A DNA stretch of 64,000 nt from Streptomyces camelliae (GCF_027625935.1 NZ_CP115300.1:5456001-5520000), one strand, 5' to 3'; shown: positions 35,853-45,527, counted from the stretch's first letter. Made by a program: numbers and translations. Notes: generated by a model from the letters alone, not told the origin.

Positions 35853-36725
35853 ATGCCGTCCGCCGCCCGCGTCCTGCCCGTCGCCCTGTGCCTGCTGTCC
35901 GTCGTGCTGGGTACGGCACCCCATGCCGCTGCCGCGGCGGACACCGGCTGGTCTGTCGCGCCCGTGGGCGGTGGCCGGCCGTCGTTCTACGCCGAGGGCC
36001 CGCCCGGCACGGTCCTCCAGGACGCGGTGTCCGTCACCAACTCCGGGCGCGCACCGCTCGTCGTACGGCTCTCCGGCACCAGCCTGCGCACCGTGTTCGC
36101 CCGGCAGTCGCTGAGCATCCCCGCCCGCACCCGCGCCGAGGTGCCCTTCACGCTCACCGTGCCCGTCGGGGCCGCACCCGGCGTCCGCTCCGGCGCCGTC
36201 GTCGTACGGGACGCGCACGGGCGTACGGCGACCGTGCCGGTCCGGCTCCGCGTCGGCGGCCCGGCGCTCGCCGCGCTGACCGTCGAGCACCTCGCCGTAC
36301 ACGCCGACAGCATCACGTACGACCTGGTCAACCGGGGTACGACCGTCCTCGTACCGAGGCTCGCGGTGCGCGCGGACGGCGTGCTCGGCCGGGTGCTGGA
36401 CCGCGCCCCGCGCACCCTCCCGGTCCGGCTGCGCCCCGGTGCGCGCGTGCGGCTCAGCGAGCCCTGGCCGGACCGGCCCGCGCTGGACGCCGTCGACGTG
36501 ACGCTGACGGTCACCGCACCGGGCGGAGCGCACGACACGGCGACCGCGTCGGCCCGGTTCGTGCCGTGGGCGTCGGCGGCGGAGGCGGGCGGCGCGGCGC
36601 TGGCGGCGGCGGGCGCGGTGCTCGCCCTACGCCGGCGGCGGGGTCGTACACCGCACGACGTCTCGCCGGGGCCGGCCGAAACCCCGTGTTCCGGCGCGGA
36701 ATTGACGGGGGGCGTGTCGAGGTGA
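35853..36725 (+). CDS. Secreted DUF916-like surface protein with C-terminal helix
   Basis: A 290-residue protein with a signal peptide ending near APHAAAAA, then an N-terminal domain that resembles WxPxD/DUF916 proteins (WSVAPVGGGRPSFYAEGPPGTVLQDAVSVTNSG, with a second beta-sandwich later). A membrane helix near the C-terminus (about 245-265, AAEAGGAALAAAGAVLALRRRRG) is followed by a basic tail. In Firmicutes, DUF916 proteins are encoded with WxL and LPXTG surface proteins. The ATG at 35853 has GGAG upstream. Its stop overlaps the next start (GTGA). Confidence 0.72.
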   Translation: MPSAARVLPVALCLLSVVLGTAPHAAAAADTGWSVAPVGGGRPSFYAEGPPGTVLQDAVSVTNSGRAPLVVRLSGTSLRTVFARQSLSIPARTRAEVPFTLTVPVGAAPGVRSGAVVVRDAHGRTATVPVRLRVGGPALAALTVEHLAVHADSITYDLVNRGTTVLVPRLAVRADGVLGRVLDRAPRTLPVRLRPGARVRLSEPWPDRPALDAVDVTLTVTAPGGAHDTATASARFVPWASAAEAGGAALAAAGAVLALRRRRGRTPHDVSPGPAETPCSGAELTGGVSR

Positions 36726-37804
36726 GGCTTCCGCGGCTGTCCGTGTGCGCGACCGTGCTCGCGCTGCTCCTGCTTCCCCTCGCCCTCCCCCTGGCCGCCC
36801 CGGCGAACGCGGCGGACGGCCCCGCGGTGAACCTGTCCGCGACCCAGGCCGGCACCGGTGGCTCGGTCACCGTCAGCGGGACCGGCTGGCGGCCGCGCAC
36901 GCTGCTGATGCTGCTGGTGTGCGGCCGGGCCACACCCGCCCGGGGTGTGATCGGCGGCACCAACTCCTGTGCCAACGGCGACGGCAGGGCCGTGACCACC
37001 GACGCCCAGGGTGCCTTCAGCAAGAAGGTCCCGGTCGCCGAACCGCCCGTGCCCTGCCCCTGCGTGGTCCACGTGGCCACCGTCACCGGGGCGCAGGCGG
37101 AGGCGGACGCCGTGCTGGAGGTCGCCGGGCATCCGGTCGCCCCGCTGCCCGCCGAACAGTCCGGCGGGCGCCTCGCGATCCTGTCCGACACCCGGCTGAC
37201 CGGTTCGAGCGGGCTGCTGACCTGGTTCGGGGCGCCGCCGAGCCGCAGCCTGGTCCTCACCATCGGCAACACCGGCACGAGCACGATCAAGGACCCGGTG
37301 TTCCAGGTCGGCTCCGCGCACGGCGTGTTCGCCCCGCAGTGGGACGACCGGCAGTGGCACGGCACCCTGGCGCCCGGCAGGAAGGCGCAGGTCGACCTGC
37401 CGGTCGAGCTGTCGGCCGGGGCCCACGGGGACTACACCGTGTCCCTGAAGTACGACGGCAAGGTGCTCGCCGAGCAGCCGTGGGGCGTGGCCCGGCCCTG
37501 GGGCGTGACCCTCTTCTGGATCCTGCTCTGCCTGGTCGTGCCGGCCGCGCTGTTCCGTATCGGCATGGCCGTCGTGGACCGGGTCCGGCCGCGCCGTCCG
37601 GGTGCCGCCCGCCTCACCGGCCCCCTGCGCCTGCCCCGGCTGCCCCGCCCCCGCGGCCGTACCCCCGAACCGCCCCCCTCGACCCCGACCCTGCCGTGGT
37701 TCACCCCGGACTCCGTCCCGGGCGGCCCGGCCGGCCGGCTCTCCGCACCGCACACCGACAGCCCGACGAGTCCCACGACTCCCACCACGAAAGGACCGAC
37801 GTGA
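36722..37804 (+). CDS. Secreted protein, neocarzinostatin-like domain and membrane anchor
   Basis: A 360-residue exported protein. Signal peptide (VCATVLALLLLPLALPLAAPANA) about 1-31. Next is a domain of about 110 residues with NLSATQAGTGGSVTVSGTGWRP and several cysteines (VCGRATP, NSCANGDG, VPCPCVVHV), like the neocarzinostatin/apo-enediyne fold. A second beta domain (about 150-255) precedes a membrane helix (WGVTLFWILLCLVVPAALF) and a Pro-rich cytoplasmic tail. The start and the stop are both coupled by GTGA overlaps. Confidence 0.72.
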   Translation: MRLPRLSVCATVLALLLLPLALPLAAPANAADGPAVNLSATQAGTGGSVTVSGTGWRPRTLLMLLVCGRATPARGVIGGTNSCANGDGRAVTTDAQGAFSKKVPVAEPPVPCPCVVHVATVTGAQAEADAVLEVAGHPVAPLPAEQSGGRLAILSDTRLTGSSGLLTWFGAPPSRSLVLTIGNTGTSTIKDPVFQVGSAHGVFAPQWDDRQWHGTLAPGRKAQVDLPVELSAGAHGDYTVSLKYDGKVLAEQPWGVARPWGVTLFWILLCLVVPAALFRIGMAVVDRVRPRRPGAARLTGPLRLPRLPRPRGRTPEPPPSTPTLPWFTPDSVPGGPAGRLSAPHTDSPTSPTTPTTKGPT

Positions 37805-39069
37805 GCATCCGAAGGAGAGGTACGGCCGCGGGCGCCGCGCTGGCGCTGAGCGGTGCGGGCGTCCTGCTGGGCCTCGGCGCGACCCCGGCTCAGGCGGCCG
37901 AGGTGGCGTACGCCACCCACTGTGTGCCGCCCGCGGGGATCAGTCCCGTCGACGGCACCACGAAGGTCGAGATCGACGCGCCCGCCACCGCGAAGGTCGG
38001 CGACACGGTCGACGTCGTCTGGAAGTTCGTGCAGGCCGCGTCCAAGAATCCGGACATCATCGACCTGCCCGCGAACTCGGTCCAGCCGTCCGGGGTGCTG
38101 AAGGCGGCCGGCGCGCAGATCGCCGACATCGCGATGCAGGGGACACGCACGAACCCCGCGATCCCCAAGGGCGGCGACATGGTGCTGTCCGACATGAAGG
38201 GCAACCTGAAGCTGACGACGGCCGGCGAGGTGACGCTGACGCCGGACGCGTACACGGTCAACGCGATGTCCACCGACACCAAGTGCACACCCAAGGAGAC
38301 CGTCCAGAAGGCGGCGACGATCCAGGTGACGGGCGGCGGCGGAACGTCCGGTACGACACCGACCCCCACCCCGTCGGCGACCCCGACCCGGTCGGCCACC
38401 CCCACCGCCTCGGCCACGGCCACCGGCGGCAGCGGCGGTCAGAGCGACTTCACGGGCAAGGAGGTGCAGATCCCGTACGCCTGCAAGACCCCGATCGGCG
38501 ACAAGAACGCGACCTCGCCGGTGCAGATCAACGCGAAGAAGAGCGGCGGGGACTTCGGCCTCACCGTGCAGTTCAAGAAGTCCGTGATGAACAGCCCCGC
38601 CGACATCCCGGCGAACTCCGTGAAGCCGTCCATGGAGGTGGTGCTGGGCGGCGCCGACAAGGGCACGGTGCATGTGGAGGGGCCCACCAACGCCCAGCCC
38701 ATCAAGTCCGGCGACCCGATCACCATCCCGGACCTCACCGGCACCTACAAGCCCGGCGCGAGCGGCTCCTCGACGCTGTCTCCCGGCGTGCTGACGGTCA
38801 AGGCGCTCGGTACGACCACGACGTGCACACCGACGAAGACGGAGGTCTCCCTCACCCTGGACACCAGCGGGCAGCCGGGCGGTGCCTCGGGCGGCACGTC
38901 CACCTCCGGCGGCTCGACCGGCACCAGCGGCACCAGCGGCTCCGGCGGCCTCGCCGACACCGGCGCGAGCGACCACGGCGCCCTGAAGGCCCTGGGCCTG
39001 GTGGCCGGCACGGCGATCCTGCTGGGCGGCGCGGTGTTCACGTTCATGCCAGGCCGCAAGACACGCTGA
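37801..39069 (+). CDS. Two-domain cell-surface protein with LAXTG sorting signal
   Basis: A 422-residue exported protein. Signal peptide about 1-33. Two related beta domains of about 150 residues follow (starting AYATHCVPPAGI and IPYACKTPIGD), joined by a Thr/Pro/Ala linker; each ends in a CTP motif with paired cysteines. The second domain is closely similar to the single domain in the first gene of this operon. LADTG (384-388), a hydrophobic helix and PGRKTR make a sorting signal; LAXTG is the form used by class E sortases in Streptomyces. No sortase gene is in the window. GTG 37801 overlaps the previous stop, with AAAGGA upstream. It ends the operon before a strong terminator. Confidence 0.82.
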   Translation: MSIRRRGTAAGAALALSGAGVLLGLGATPAQAAEVAYATHCVPPAGISPVDGTTKVEIDAPATAKVGDTVDVVWKFVQAASKNPDIIDLPANSVQPSGVLKAAGAQIADIAMQGTRTNPAIPKGGDMVLSDMKGNLKLTTAGEVTLTPDAYTVNAMSTDTKCTPKETVQKAATIQVTGGGGTSGTTPTPTPSATPTRSATPTASATATGGSGGQSDFTGKEVQIPYACKTPIGDKNATSPVQINAKKSGGDFGLTVQFKKSVMNSPADIPANSVKPSMEVVLGGADKGTVHVEGPTNAQPIKSGDPITIPDLTGTYKPGASGSSTLSPGVLTVKALGTTTTCTPTKTEVSLTLDTSGQPGGASGGTSTSGGSTGTSGTSGSGGLADTGASDHGALKALGLVAGTAILLGGAVFTFMPGRKTR

Positions 39070-39085
39070 CGCGCCCGTGACGCGA

Positions 39086-39122
39086 AGAGGGCCGCCGCAC
39101 CCCAGGGATGCAGCGGCCCTCT
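39086..39122 (+). terminator. Terminator after the surface-protein operon
   Basis: AGAGGGCCGC (39086-39095) pairs with GCGGCCCTCT (39113-39122). It lies between convergent genes and could serve both. Confidence 0.75.
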
Positions 39123-39141
39123 GTCGGCCAAGTCCGAACGA

Positions 39142-40647
39142 CTAGTGAACGTCGCCCATCAGCTTGTTGACCTTCTTGCGGTACATCCACACCGCGACAC
39201 CGGCGACCACGGCGAGGACGGCCTCCAGGGCGACGAAGCCCTGCTTGTCGAGGTTGACGCCGCCGATGGCCGGGTTCGACACCAGCGCGGTGATCGAGTC
39301 GCCCGCGGTGACCGCGAGGAACCAGACGCCCATCATCTGGGAGGCGTACTTCTTCGGCGCCATCTTCGTCGTCACGGACAGACCCACCGGAGACAGCGTC
39401 AGCTCACCGACGGTCTGGACGAAGTAGATCGCGACCAGCCACATCGCCGCTGCCTTGTGACCGCCGTCGGCGATCGAGAGCGGGGCGAGGAAGAGGAAGA
39501 AGGACGCGCCGATCAGCACCAGGCCGGAGGCGAACTTCACGATCGTGCTCGGCTCCTTGCCGCGCCGGTTCAGCCACAGCCACAGCCAGGCGAAGACGGG
39601 CGCCAGCGCCATGATCATGACCGGGTTGACCGACTGGTACCAGGAGACCGGGAAGTTCCAGCCGAGGATCGAGTTCTTGGCGCTGCTGTCGGCGAACAGC
39701 GACAGGGTCGAACCGCCCTGGTCGTAGATCATCCAGAAGACGGCGGCGGCGACGAAGAACCAGATGTACGCCGACACCTTCGACTTCTCGTCCGCGGCCA
39801 GGTCCTTGTCCCGGCGGATGCGGGCGATGACCAGGATCGGCACGATCAGGCCGATGAGGGTGAGCGGGATCAGCGCCCAGTTCAGGGTGAAGTGGCCGGT
39901 GCCGCCGACGACGCCGTAGAACACGGCGGCGATGGCGAGCCAGATCAGGCCCTTGCGCAGGGTGGCGGACTTCTCCGCGGGGGTCAGCGGGGTCGGGACC
40001 TCGCTGCTCTTCGCGCTCAGGTGGCGGCCGCCGAGCAGGTACTGGGCCAGACCCAGCGCCATGCCGAGCGCGGCCAGCGCGAAGCCCAGGTGCCAGTTGA
40101 CGTTCTCACCGACGGTACCGATGACCAGCGGCGCGGCGAAGGCGCCGAGGTTGATGCCGATGTAGAAGAGGGTGAAGCCACCGTCCCGGCGCGGGTCGTC
40201 CGGGCCCTTGTAGAGGTGGCCGACCATCGTGGAGATGTTGGCCTTCAGCAGACCCGAGCCGATGGCGACGAGACCCAGGCCGACGAAGAAGCTCGCGGCG
40301 ACGGGCAGGGCCAGGCACAGGTGGCCGAGCATGATGATGATGCCCGCGACGGCGACCGTCTTGCGGGGGCCGAGGAATCGGTCCGCGACCCAGCCGCCCG
40401 GCAGGGCGAGCAGGTACACGAGCGACACGTACACCGAGTAGATCGCGGTCGCCGTGCCCGCGCTCAGGTGCAGGCCGCCCGGGGCCACCAGGTACAGCGG
40501 GAGCAGGGCCCTCATGCCGTAGTAGGAGAACCGCTCCCACATCTCGGTCATGAAGAGAGTGGCCAGGCCGCGGGGGTGGCCGAAGAAGGTCTTCTCGGAG
40601 CCGGGGGTGCCCGGACGGACCGAGTCCTTCGTCAGGCTGGACGCCAT
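39142..40647 (-). CDS. POT/PTR family peptide transporter
   Basis: A 501-residue proton-coupled oligopeptide transporter of the major facilitator superfamily. The PTR2 signature around MWERFSYYGMRALLPLYL is at about 33-50, followed by 12-14 membrane helices and a large middle loop near VRTPLTPAEKS. The ATG at 40647 follows AAGGAA by five bases. It imports di- and tripeptides. It stands alone, convergent with the surface operon, with a long leader region upstream that contains a palindrome at 40848. Confidence 0.92.
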   Translation of the reverse strand: MASSLTKDSVRPGTPGSEKTFFGHPRGLATLFMTEMWERFSYYGMRALLPLYLVAPGGLHLSAGTATAIYSVYVSLVYLLALPGGWVADRFLGPRKTVAVAGIIIMLGHLCLALPVAASFFVGLGLVAIGSGLLKANISTMVGHLYKGPDDPRRDGGFTLFYIGINLGAFAAPLVIGTVGENVNWHLGFALAALGMALGLAQYLLGGRHLSAKSSEVPTPLTPAEKSATLRKGLIWLAIAAVFYGVVGGTGHFTLNWALIPLTLIGLIVPILVIARIRRDKDLAADEKSKVSAYIWFFVAAAVFWMIYDQGGSTLSLFADSSAKNSILGWNFPVSWYQSVNPVMIMALAPVFAWLWLWLNRRGKEPSTIVKFASGLVLIGASFFLFLAPLSIADGGHKAAAMWLVAIYFVQTVGELTLSPVGLSVTTKMAPKKYASQMMGVWFLAVTAGDSITALVSNPAIGGVNLDKQGFVALEAVLAVVAGVAVWMYRKKVNKLMGDVH

Positions 40648-41137
40648 GGTCGTTCCTTGCTGGTCGGGACGCGCGTAGAGCGCTGCGCGCCCGGTGGGGT
40701 GCGGCCGGCACCGGCGGGGTCGGCCGTCCACCCCCACGCCCGAGGGGAGTCCGCATCCGGATCACGGAGCGGGGGACGGCGACCACCGGGATCCACGCCC
40801 CGACGCGACGATGCGTCCGGAGCCCGGCCAGAGGTCATTCCTTTCAAGGCTGATCTTGATCAGCCCGCACACAAAAGAGACCTTCAGCGTCAGATGCCCG
40901 CCAAAGGTCCCCTGGTGTACTACAGGCGTTCACGTCACTGTACGGCAGGACACTGCCGGATATGGAAGGACTTGAGACGCGGATCACAGGTGTCGGGGGA
41001 ACCGCAGGACCGGTTTCGAAGGTCTCCCCTACGATCGCATCTCCAGACCGATGGTTCATACCAGCAGTACAGCAAGGTAAGAGTTCCTGGAGGCGATCAC
41101 ACCCCAGCAGTGTGTGCGGGCGGTCTACCATCACTCC
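40648..41137. other. Long intergenic region between divergent transporter and response regulator
   Basis: About 490 bases without a gene I can support. It holds a perfect palindrome at 40848-40865, a less GC-rich stretch around 40880-40950, and TACCAT at 41126-41131, which could be the -10 of the response regulator gene. Both divergent promoters must lie here. Confidence 0.6.
40848..40865. promoter_or_regulatory. Perfect 8-bp inverted repeat
   Basis: GGCTGATC and GATCAGCC around a two-base centre. It is about 200 bp upstream of the peptide transporter start and 270 bp upstream of the response regulator. Candidate operator. Confidence 0.5.
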
Positions 41138-41815
41138 ATGACCCGTGTACTGCTCGCCGAGGACGATGCGTCCATCTCGGAGCCACTGGCCCGCGCCCTG
41201 CGCCGCGAAGGTTACGAGGTCGAGGTGCGCGAGGACGGACCCACCGCGCTCGACGCCGGTATGCAGGGCGGCGTCGATCTGGTCGTACTGGACCTGGGAC
41301 TGCCCGGCATGGACGGCCTGGAGGTCGCCCGCCGGCTGCGGGCCGACGGCCACACCGTGCCGATCCTCATCCTGACCGCGCGGGCCGACGAGGTGGACAC
41401 CGTCGTCGGTCTGGACGCGGGCGCCGACGACTACGTCACCAAGCCCTTCCGGCTCGCCGAACTGCTCGCCCGGGTGCGGGCCCTGCTGCGTCGCGGTGCC
41501 GCCGAGCCCCAGCAGCCGCCGGCCACCCACGGCGTGCGGATCGACGTCGAGTCGCACCGCGCGTGGATGGGTGACGAGGAACTCCAGCTCACCGCCAAGG
41601 AGTTCGACCTGCTGCGGGTCCTGGTGCGGGACGCCGGCCGGGTCGTGACGCGCGACCAGCTGATGCGCGAGGTCTGGGACACCACCTGGTGGTCGTCCAC
41701 CAAGACCCTCGACATGCACATCTCCTGGCTGCGCAAGAAGCTCGGCGACGACGCGGCGAACCCCCGCTACATCGCCACCGTACGAGGCGTGGGCTTCCGC
41801 TTCGAAAAGAGCTGA
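41138..41815 (+). CDS. Two-component response regulator, OmpR/PhoB family
   Basis: A 225-residue regulator. Receiver domain 1-115 with the acidic pair EDD at 8-10, the phosphorylatable Asp in VVLDLGLPG (about 51), Thr in LILTARA and Lys in YVTKPF. A winged-helix domain (about 130-222) contains ELQLTAKEFDLLRVL and YIATVRGVGFRFE. No Shine-Dalgarno sequence precedes the ATG at 41138, and a -10-like TACCAT lies seven bases upstream, so a leaderless transcript is likely. An upstream start at 41114 would put eight codons over that element. It is paired with the histidine kinase 40 bp downstream. Confidence 0.92.
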   Translation: MTRVLLAEDDASISEPLARALRREGYEVEVREDGPTALDAGMQGGVDLVVLDLGLPGMDGLEVARRLRADGHTVPILILTARADEVDTVVGLDAGADDYVTKPFRLAELLARVRALLRRGAAEPQQPPATHGVRIDVESHRAWMGDEELQLTAKEFDLLRVLVRDAGRVVTRDQLMREVWDTTWWSSTKTLDMHISWLRKKLGDDAANPRYIATVRGVGFRFEKS

Positions 41816-41855
41816 GCCCCTCCCGGGGGCCAGCGATCACCGCAGGTAACAGAAC

Positions 41856-43127
41856 ATGCGCCGACGTCTCATCCAGTCCACCCTCGCCGTCGTCCTCGTG
41901 GTGATCGCCGTCTTCGGGGTCTCCCTGGTGATCGTCGAGACCCGGACGATCAGCAACAGCGCGCAGGAGCGGGTGGACTCCGAGGCGCTCCGGCTCGCCA
42001 GCATCGTGGACAGCCGGATCCTGGCCGCGGAGAACGTCAACGCGAGCGCGTTGCGCAACCCGGTCAGCAAGGACCAGTACGCGGTCATCCGCCTGCCCGG
42101 ACAGGCGCCGATCGAGATCGGCACCAAGCCGCAGGGTGATGTGATCCACGCCACCCAGCAGGGCGAGGAGGGCGAGACGGTCACCGTGCAGGAGCCGCGC
42201 TCCGCGGTCACCCGGGAGGTCGGCCGGACCCTGCTGATCATCGGGCTGGTGGCGCTGCTCGCGGTGGTCGCCGCCGTCCTGCTCGCCATCCGGCAGGCCA
42301 ACAAGCTCTCCAGCCCGCTGACCGACCTCGCCGAGACCGCCGAGCGCCTCGGCTCCGGCGACCCGCGCCCGCGGCACAAGCGGTACGGCGTCCCCGAGCT
42401 GGACCGGGTCGCCGATGTGCTGGACGCCTCCGCCGAGCGGATCGGGCGGATGCTGACGGCCGAGCGGCGCCTGGCCGCCGACGCCTCCCACCAGCTGCGC
42501 ACCCCCCTCACGGCCCTGTCGATGCGCCTTGAGGAAATCACCCTCACGGATGACCCGGACATCGTGAAGGAAGAGGCGAACGTCGCGCTGACCCAGGTCG
42601 AGCGGCTCACGGACGTGGTCGAGCGGCTGCTGACGAACTCCCGCGACCCGCGCACCGGCTCCGCCGTCACCTTCGACCTGGACGAGGTCATCCAGCAGCA
42701 GCTCGCCGAGTGGCGGCCCGCCTACCGCAGCGCCGGCCGGGCCATCGTCAGCTCGGGCAAGCGGCATCTGCAGGCCGTCGGTACGCCGGGCGCGGTCGCG
42801 CAGGTGCTGGCCGCGCTGATCGAGAACTCGCTCATGCACGGTGGCGGCACGGTCGCGCTGCGTACCCGGGTCACCGGCAACCAGGCCGTGGTCGAGGTCA
42901 CCGACGAGGGTCCCGGCGTCCCGGCCGACCTCGGCGCGCGCATCTTCGAGCGCACGATCAGCGGCCGCAACTCCACGGGCATCGGCCTGGCCGTCGCCCG
43001 CGACCTCGCGGAGGCCGACGGCGGCCGCCTGGAGCTCCTCCAGGCCCAGCCCCCGGTCTTCGGACTGTTCCTGTCCCGCACCCCACCGGCCCGGAAAACG
43101 GCGGAGGACCGGCCGACGGTCCGTTGA
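41856..43127 (+). CDS. Sensor histidine kinase
   Basis: A 423-residue membrane kinase partner of the preceding regulator. Membrane helix 1 is at about 6-28 and helix 2 at about 124-147, with a 95-residue extracellular sensor region between. A HAMP linker follows (KLSSPLTDLAETAERLGSGD). The H box is ASHQLRTPLTALS (His about 213), N box AALIENSLMHG, G1 DEGPGVP and G2 GIGLAVA. The sensor region has no recognised ligand domain. The pair sits alone, and the signal is unknown. Confidence 0.92.
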   Translation: MRRRLIQSTLAVVLVVIAVFGVSLVIVETRTISNSAQERVDSEALRLASIVDSRILAAENVNASALRNPVSKDQYAVIRLPGQAPIEIGTKPQGDVIHATQQGEEGETVTVQEPRSAVTREVGRTLLIIGLVALLAVVAAVLLAIRQANKLSSPLTDLAETAERLGSGDPRPRHKRYGVPELDRVADVLDASAERIGRMLTAERRLAADASHQLRTPLTALSMRLEEITLTDDPDIVKEEANVALTQVERLTDVVERLLTNSRDPRTGSAVTFDLDEVIQQQLAEWRPAYRSAGRAIVSSGKRHLQAVGTPGAVAQVLAALIENSLMHGGGTVALRTRVTGNQAVVEVTDEGPGVPADLGARIFERTISGRNSTGIGLAVARDLAEADGGRLELLQAQPPVFGLFLSRTPPARKTAEDRPTVR

Positions 43128-43159
43128 GATCCGTGCGGCCGGTCCTGCCGGTGGTGCGA

Positions 43160-43669
43160 CTACGGAACGCGCTGCGTCTTGGGCTCGGGCTCGGTCGTGC
43201 GAGGCCTGCTGGACTCGGCCACCAGGATCGACTCCGCCTCCTGCGCCGGCTGCACACGGAACACCCAGGTGCGGTACGACCAGAACCGGAACAGGGTCGC
43301 GACACCGATACCCACGAACTTGGAGACGTTGCTCTGCAGCGGACTGTCCCAGCCGAAGCCGTAGGTCGCCAGGTAGAGCACGCCGTTCTCGATCACGAGG
43401 CCGATGGCGCTGAAGAACAGGAACAGGGTCAGTTCCTTGGTGCGGCCGCTCTTCTCGCGGTCCCGGTACGTCCAGTACCGGAAACCGACGTAATTGAAGG
43501 CGATGGCGACCACGGTGGCGATGATGCTCGCGCGTACCACTTGCAGGTGGGAGGCGTTGCGCACCAGGTTGAAGACGCCGAGATTGACAAAGATGCCCGC
43601 GACGCCGACGGTGCCGAACTTGGCCACCTCGCGCACGAGTCGTTGCAGCCCCGAGGAACGAGGTTCCAT
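43160..43669 (-). CDS. GtrA family membrane protein
   Basis: A 169-residue protein with four membrane helices (FGTVGVAGIFVNLGVF, ASIIATVVAIAFNYVGF, LFLFFSAIGLVIENGVLYL, VGIGVATLFRFWSYRTWVF), the layout of GtrA-type proteins thought to move polyprenyl-linked sugars. The C-terminal 30 residues are charged and disordered. The ATG at 43669 is preferred by similarity; ATG 43711 is also possible. It is convergent with the histidine kinase gene. Confidence 0.85.
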   Translation of the reverse strand: MEPRSSGLQRLVREVAKFGTVGVAGIFVNLGVFNLVRNASHLQVVRASIIATVVAIAFNYVGFRYWTYRDREKSGRTKELTLFLFFSAIGLVIENGVLYLATYGFGWDSPLQSNVSKFVGIGVATLFRFWSYRTWVFRVQPAQEAESILVAESSRPRTTEPEPKTQRVP

Positions 43670-43851
43670 GACTGGGCAGCTCCCGTCGGTAGGTTTCGTC
43701 AGCCCGCCCATGCTAACCACCCGAATCGCCCTATGCCTGTGGAGGGGGCCACAGCTCGGCAACAGTCCGGAAAGAGGCCGGGAAGCCGGCGGTAAGAGGC
43801 CGTACGAGGGACGCGATCCGGCTGCCTCGGCGTGGCCGATACGCTATAGGC

Positions 43852-44991
43852 GTGACGTTCCCGGTAGTCGGCATGGTCGGCGGGGGGCAGCTCGCGCGTA
43901 TGACGCACGAGGCGGGCATCCCGTTGGGCATCAGGTTCAAGCTTCTCAGTGACACCCCTCAGGATTCCGCGGCGCAGGTCGTGAGCGATGTCGTCATCGG
44001 CGACTACCGCGATCTGGACACGCTGCGTGACTTCGCGCGCGGGTGCGATGTGATCACTTTCGATCACGAACACGTGCCCACCGAGCACCTCAGGGCCCTG
44101 GAGGCGGACGGCATCCCCGTGCGCCCGGGGCCCGACGCGCTGGTGCACGCCCAGGACAAGGGGGTGATGCGCGCGAAGCTCGACGCGATCGGCGTCCCGT
44201 GCCCGCGGCACCGCATCGTCGCCGACCCGGAGGACGTCGTCCGGTTCGCGGCGGAGGGCGACGGCTTCCCGGTCGTCCTGAAGACCGTCCGCGGCGGCTA
44301 CGACGGCAAGGGCGTCTGGGTCGTGGAGTCCGCGGAGGAGGCCATGGACCCGTTCCGGGCCGGCGTCCCGGTCCTCGCCGAGGAGAAGGTCGACTACGTC
44401 CGCGAGCTGGCCGCCAATGTCGTACGGTCCCCGCACGGCCAGGCCGTCGCCTACCCGGTGGTCGAGTCCCGGCAGGTGAACGGCGTCTGCGACACCGTGA
44501 TCGCGCCCGCCCCCGACCTGCCCGAGGCCCTCGCCCTGCAGGCGGAGGAGATGGCGCTGCGGATCGCGAAGGAACTCGGCGTCGTCGGGCATCTCGCCGT
44601 CGAGCTGTTCCAGACCCGCGACGGCCGTGTCCTCGTCAACGAGCTCGCGATGCGCCCGCACAACTCCGGCCACTGGTCCCAGGACGGCGCGATCACCAGC
44701 CAGTTCGCCAACCACGTCCGCGCGATCCTCGACCTCCCGCTCGGCGACCCCCGCCCGCGCGTGAAGTGGACGGTCATGGTCAACGTCCTGGGCGGCGACT
44801 ACCCGGACATGTACTCCGCGTACTTGCACTGCATGGCCCGCGACCCCAAGCTCAAGATCCACATGTATGGCAAGGACGTGAAGCCCGGCCGCAAGGTCGG
44901 ACACGTCAACACCTACGGCGATGACCTGGACGACGTGCTGGAGCGCGCCCGTCACGCAGCCGGATACCTGAGAGGCACCATCACCGAATGA
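43852..44991 (+). CDS. purK: N5-carboxyaminoimidazole ribonucleotide synthase
   Basis: A 379-residue ATP-grasp enzyme that carboxylates AIR to N5-CAIR with bicarbonate and ATP in purine synthesis. Visible blocks are [11 protein letters not shown] (about 7-17), [20 protein letters not shown] (ATP lysine and glycine loop), and [14 protein letters not shown]. The GTG at 43852 has no ribosome-binding site; TACGCT at 43840-43845 lies at -10 distance, so the message is probably leaderless. Its stop overlaps the purE start (ATGA). Confidence 0.95.
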   Translation: MTFPVVGMVGGGQLARMTHEAGIPLGIRFKLLSDTPQDSAAQVVSDVVIGDYRDLDTLRDFARGCDVITFDHEHVPTEHLRALEADGIPVRPGPDALVHAQDKGVMRAKLDAIGVPCPRHRIVADPEDVVRFAAEGDGFPVVLKTVRGGYDGKGVWVVESAEEAMDPFRAGVPVLAEEKVDYVRELAANVVRSPHGQAVAYPVVESRQVNGVCDTVIAPAPDLPEALALQAEEMALRIAKELGVVGHLAVELFQTRDGRVLVNELAMRPHNSGHWSQDGAITSQFANHVRAILDLPLGDPRPRVKWTVMVNVLGGDYPDMYSAYLHCMARDPKLKIHMYGKDVKPGRKVGHVNTYGDDLDDVLERARHAAGYLRGTITE

Positions 44992-45521
44992 GTACCGCTG
45001 CCGGCCCCGCCGTGGGCATCGTCATGGGGTCGGACTCCGACTGGCCCGTCATGGAGGCCGCCGCCAAGGCGCTGGACGAGTTCGAGATCGCCTACGAGGT
45101 CGACGTCGTCTCCGCGCACCGCATGCCCCGCGAGATGATCACGTACGGCGAGCAGGCCGCCGACCGCGGTCTGAAGGTCATCATCGCCGGTGCGGGCGGC
45201 GCCGCCCACCTGCCCGGCATGCTCGCCTCGGTCACGCCCCTGCCGGTCATCGGCGTGCCCGTGCCGCTGAAGTACCTGGACGGCATGGACTCGCTGCTGT
45301 CCATCGTGCAGATGCCGGCCGGTGTCCCGGTCGCCACCGTCTCCGTCGCCGGTGCCCGTAACGCGGGTCTTCTCGCGGCCCGGATCCTGGCCACGCACGA
45401 CGAGGACCTGCTGCACAAGATGCGCGACTTCCAGCAGGACCTCAACGATCAGGCCACGGAGAAGGGCAAGCGGCTGCGTGCCAAGGTCGAGGGGTCGAGC
45501 GGGTTCGGCTTCGGGAAGTAA
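44988..45521 (+). CDS. purE: N5-carboxyaminoimidazole ribonucleotide mutase
   Basis: A 177-residue class I PurE that moves the carboxyl of N5-CAIR to give [17 protein letters not shown] is at about 8-20 and the catalytic histidine is in [17 protein letters not shown] and [10 protein letters not shown] are canonical. The ATG overlaps the purK stop. The membrane dipeptidase gene starts seven bases after, so the three genes may be one transcript. Confidence 0.95.
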   Translation: MSTAAGPAVGIVMGSDSDWPVMEAAAKALDEFEIAYEVDVVSAHRMPREMITYGEQAADRGLKVIIAGAGGAAHLPGMLASVTPLPVIGVPVPLKYLDGMDSLLSIVQMPAGVPVATVSVAGARNAGLLAARILATHDEDLLHKMRDFQQDLNDQATEKGKRLRAKVEGSSGFGFGK

Positions 45522-45527
45522 CAGGCA

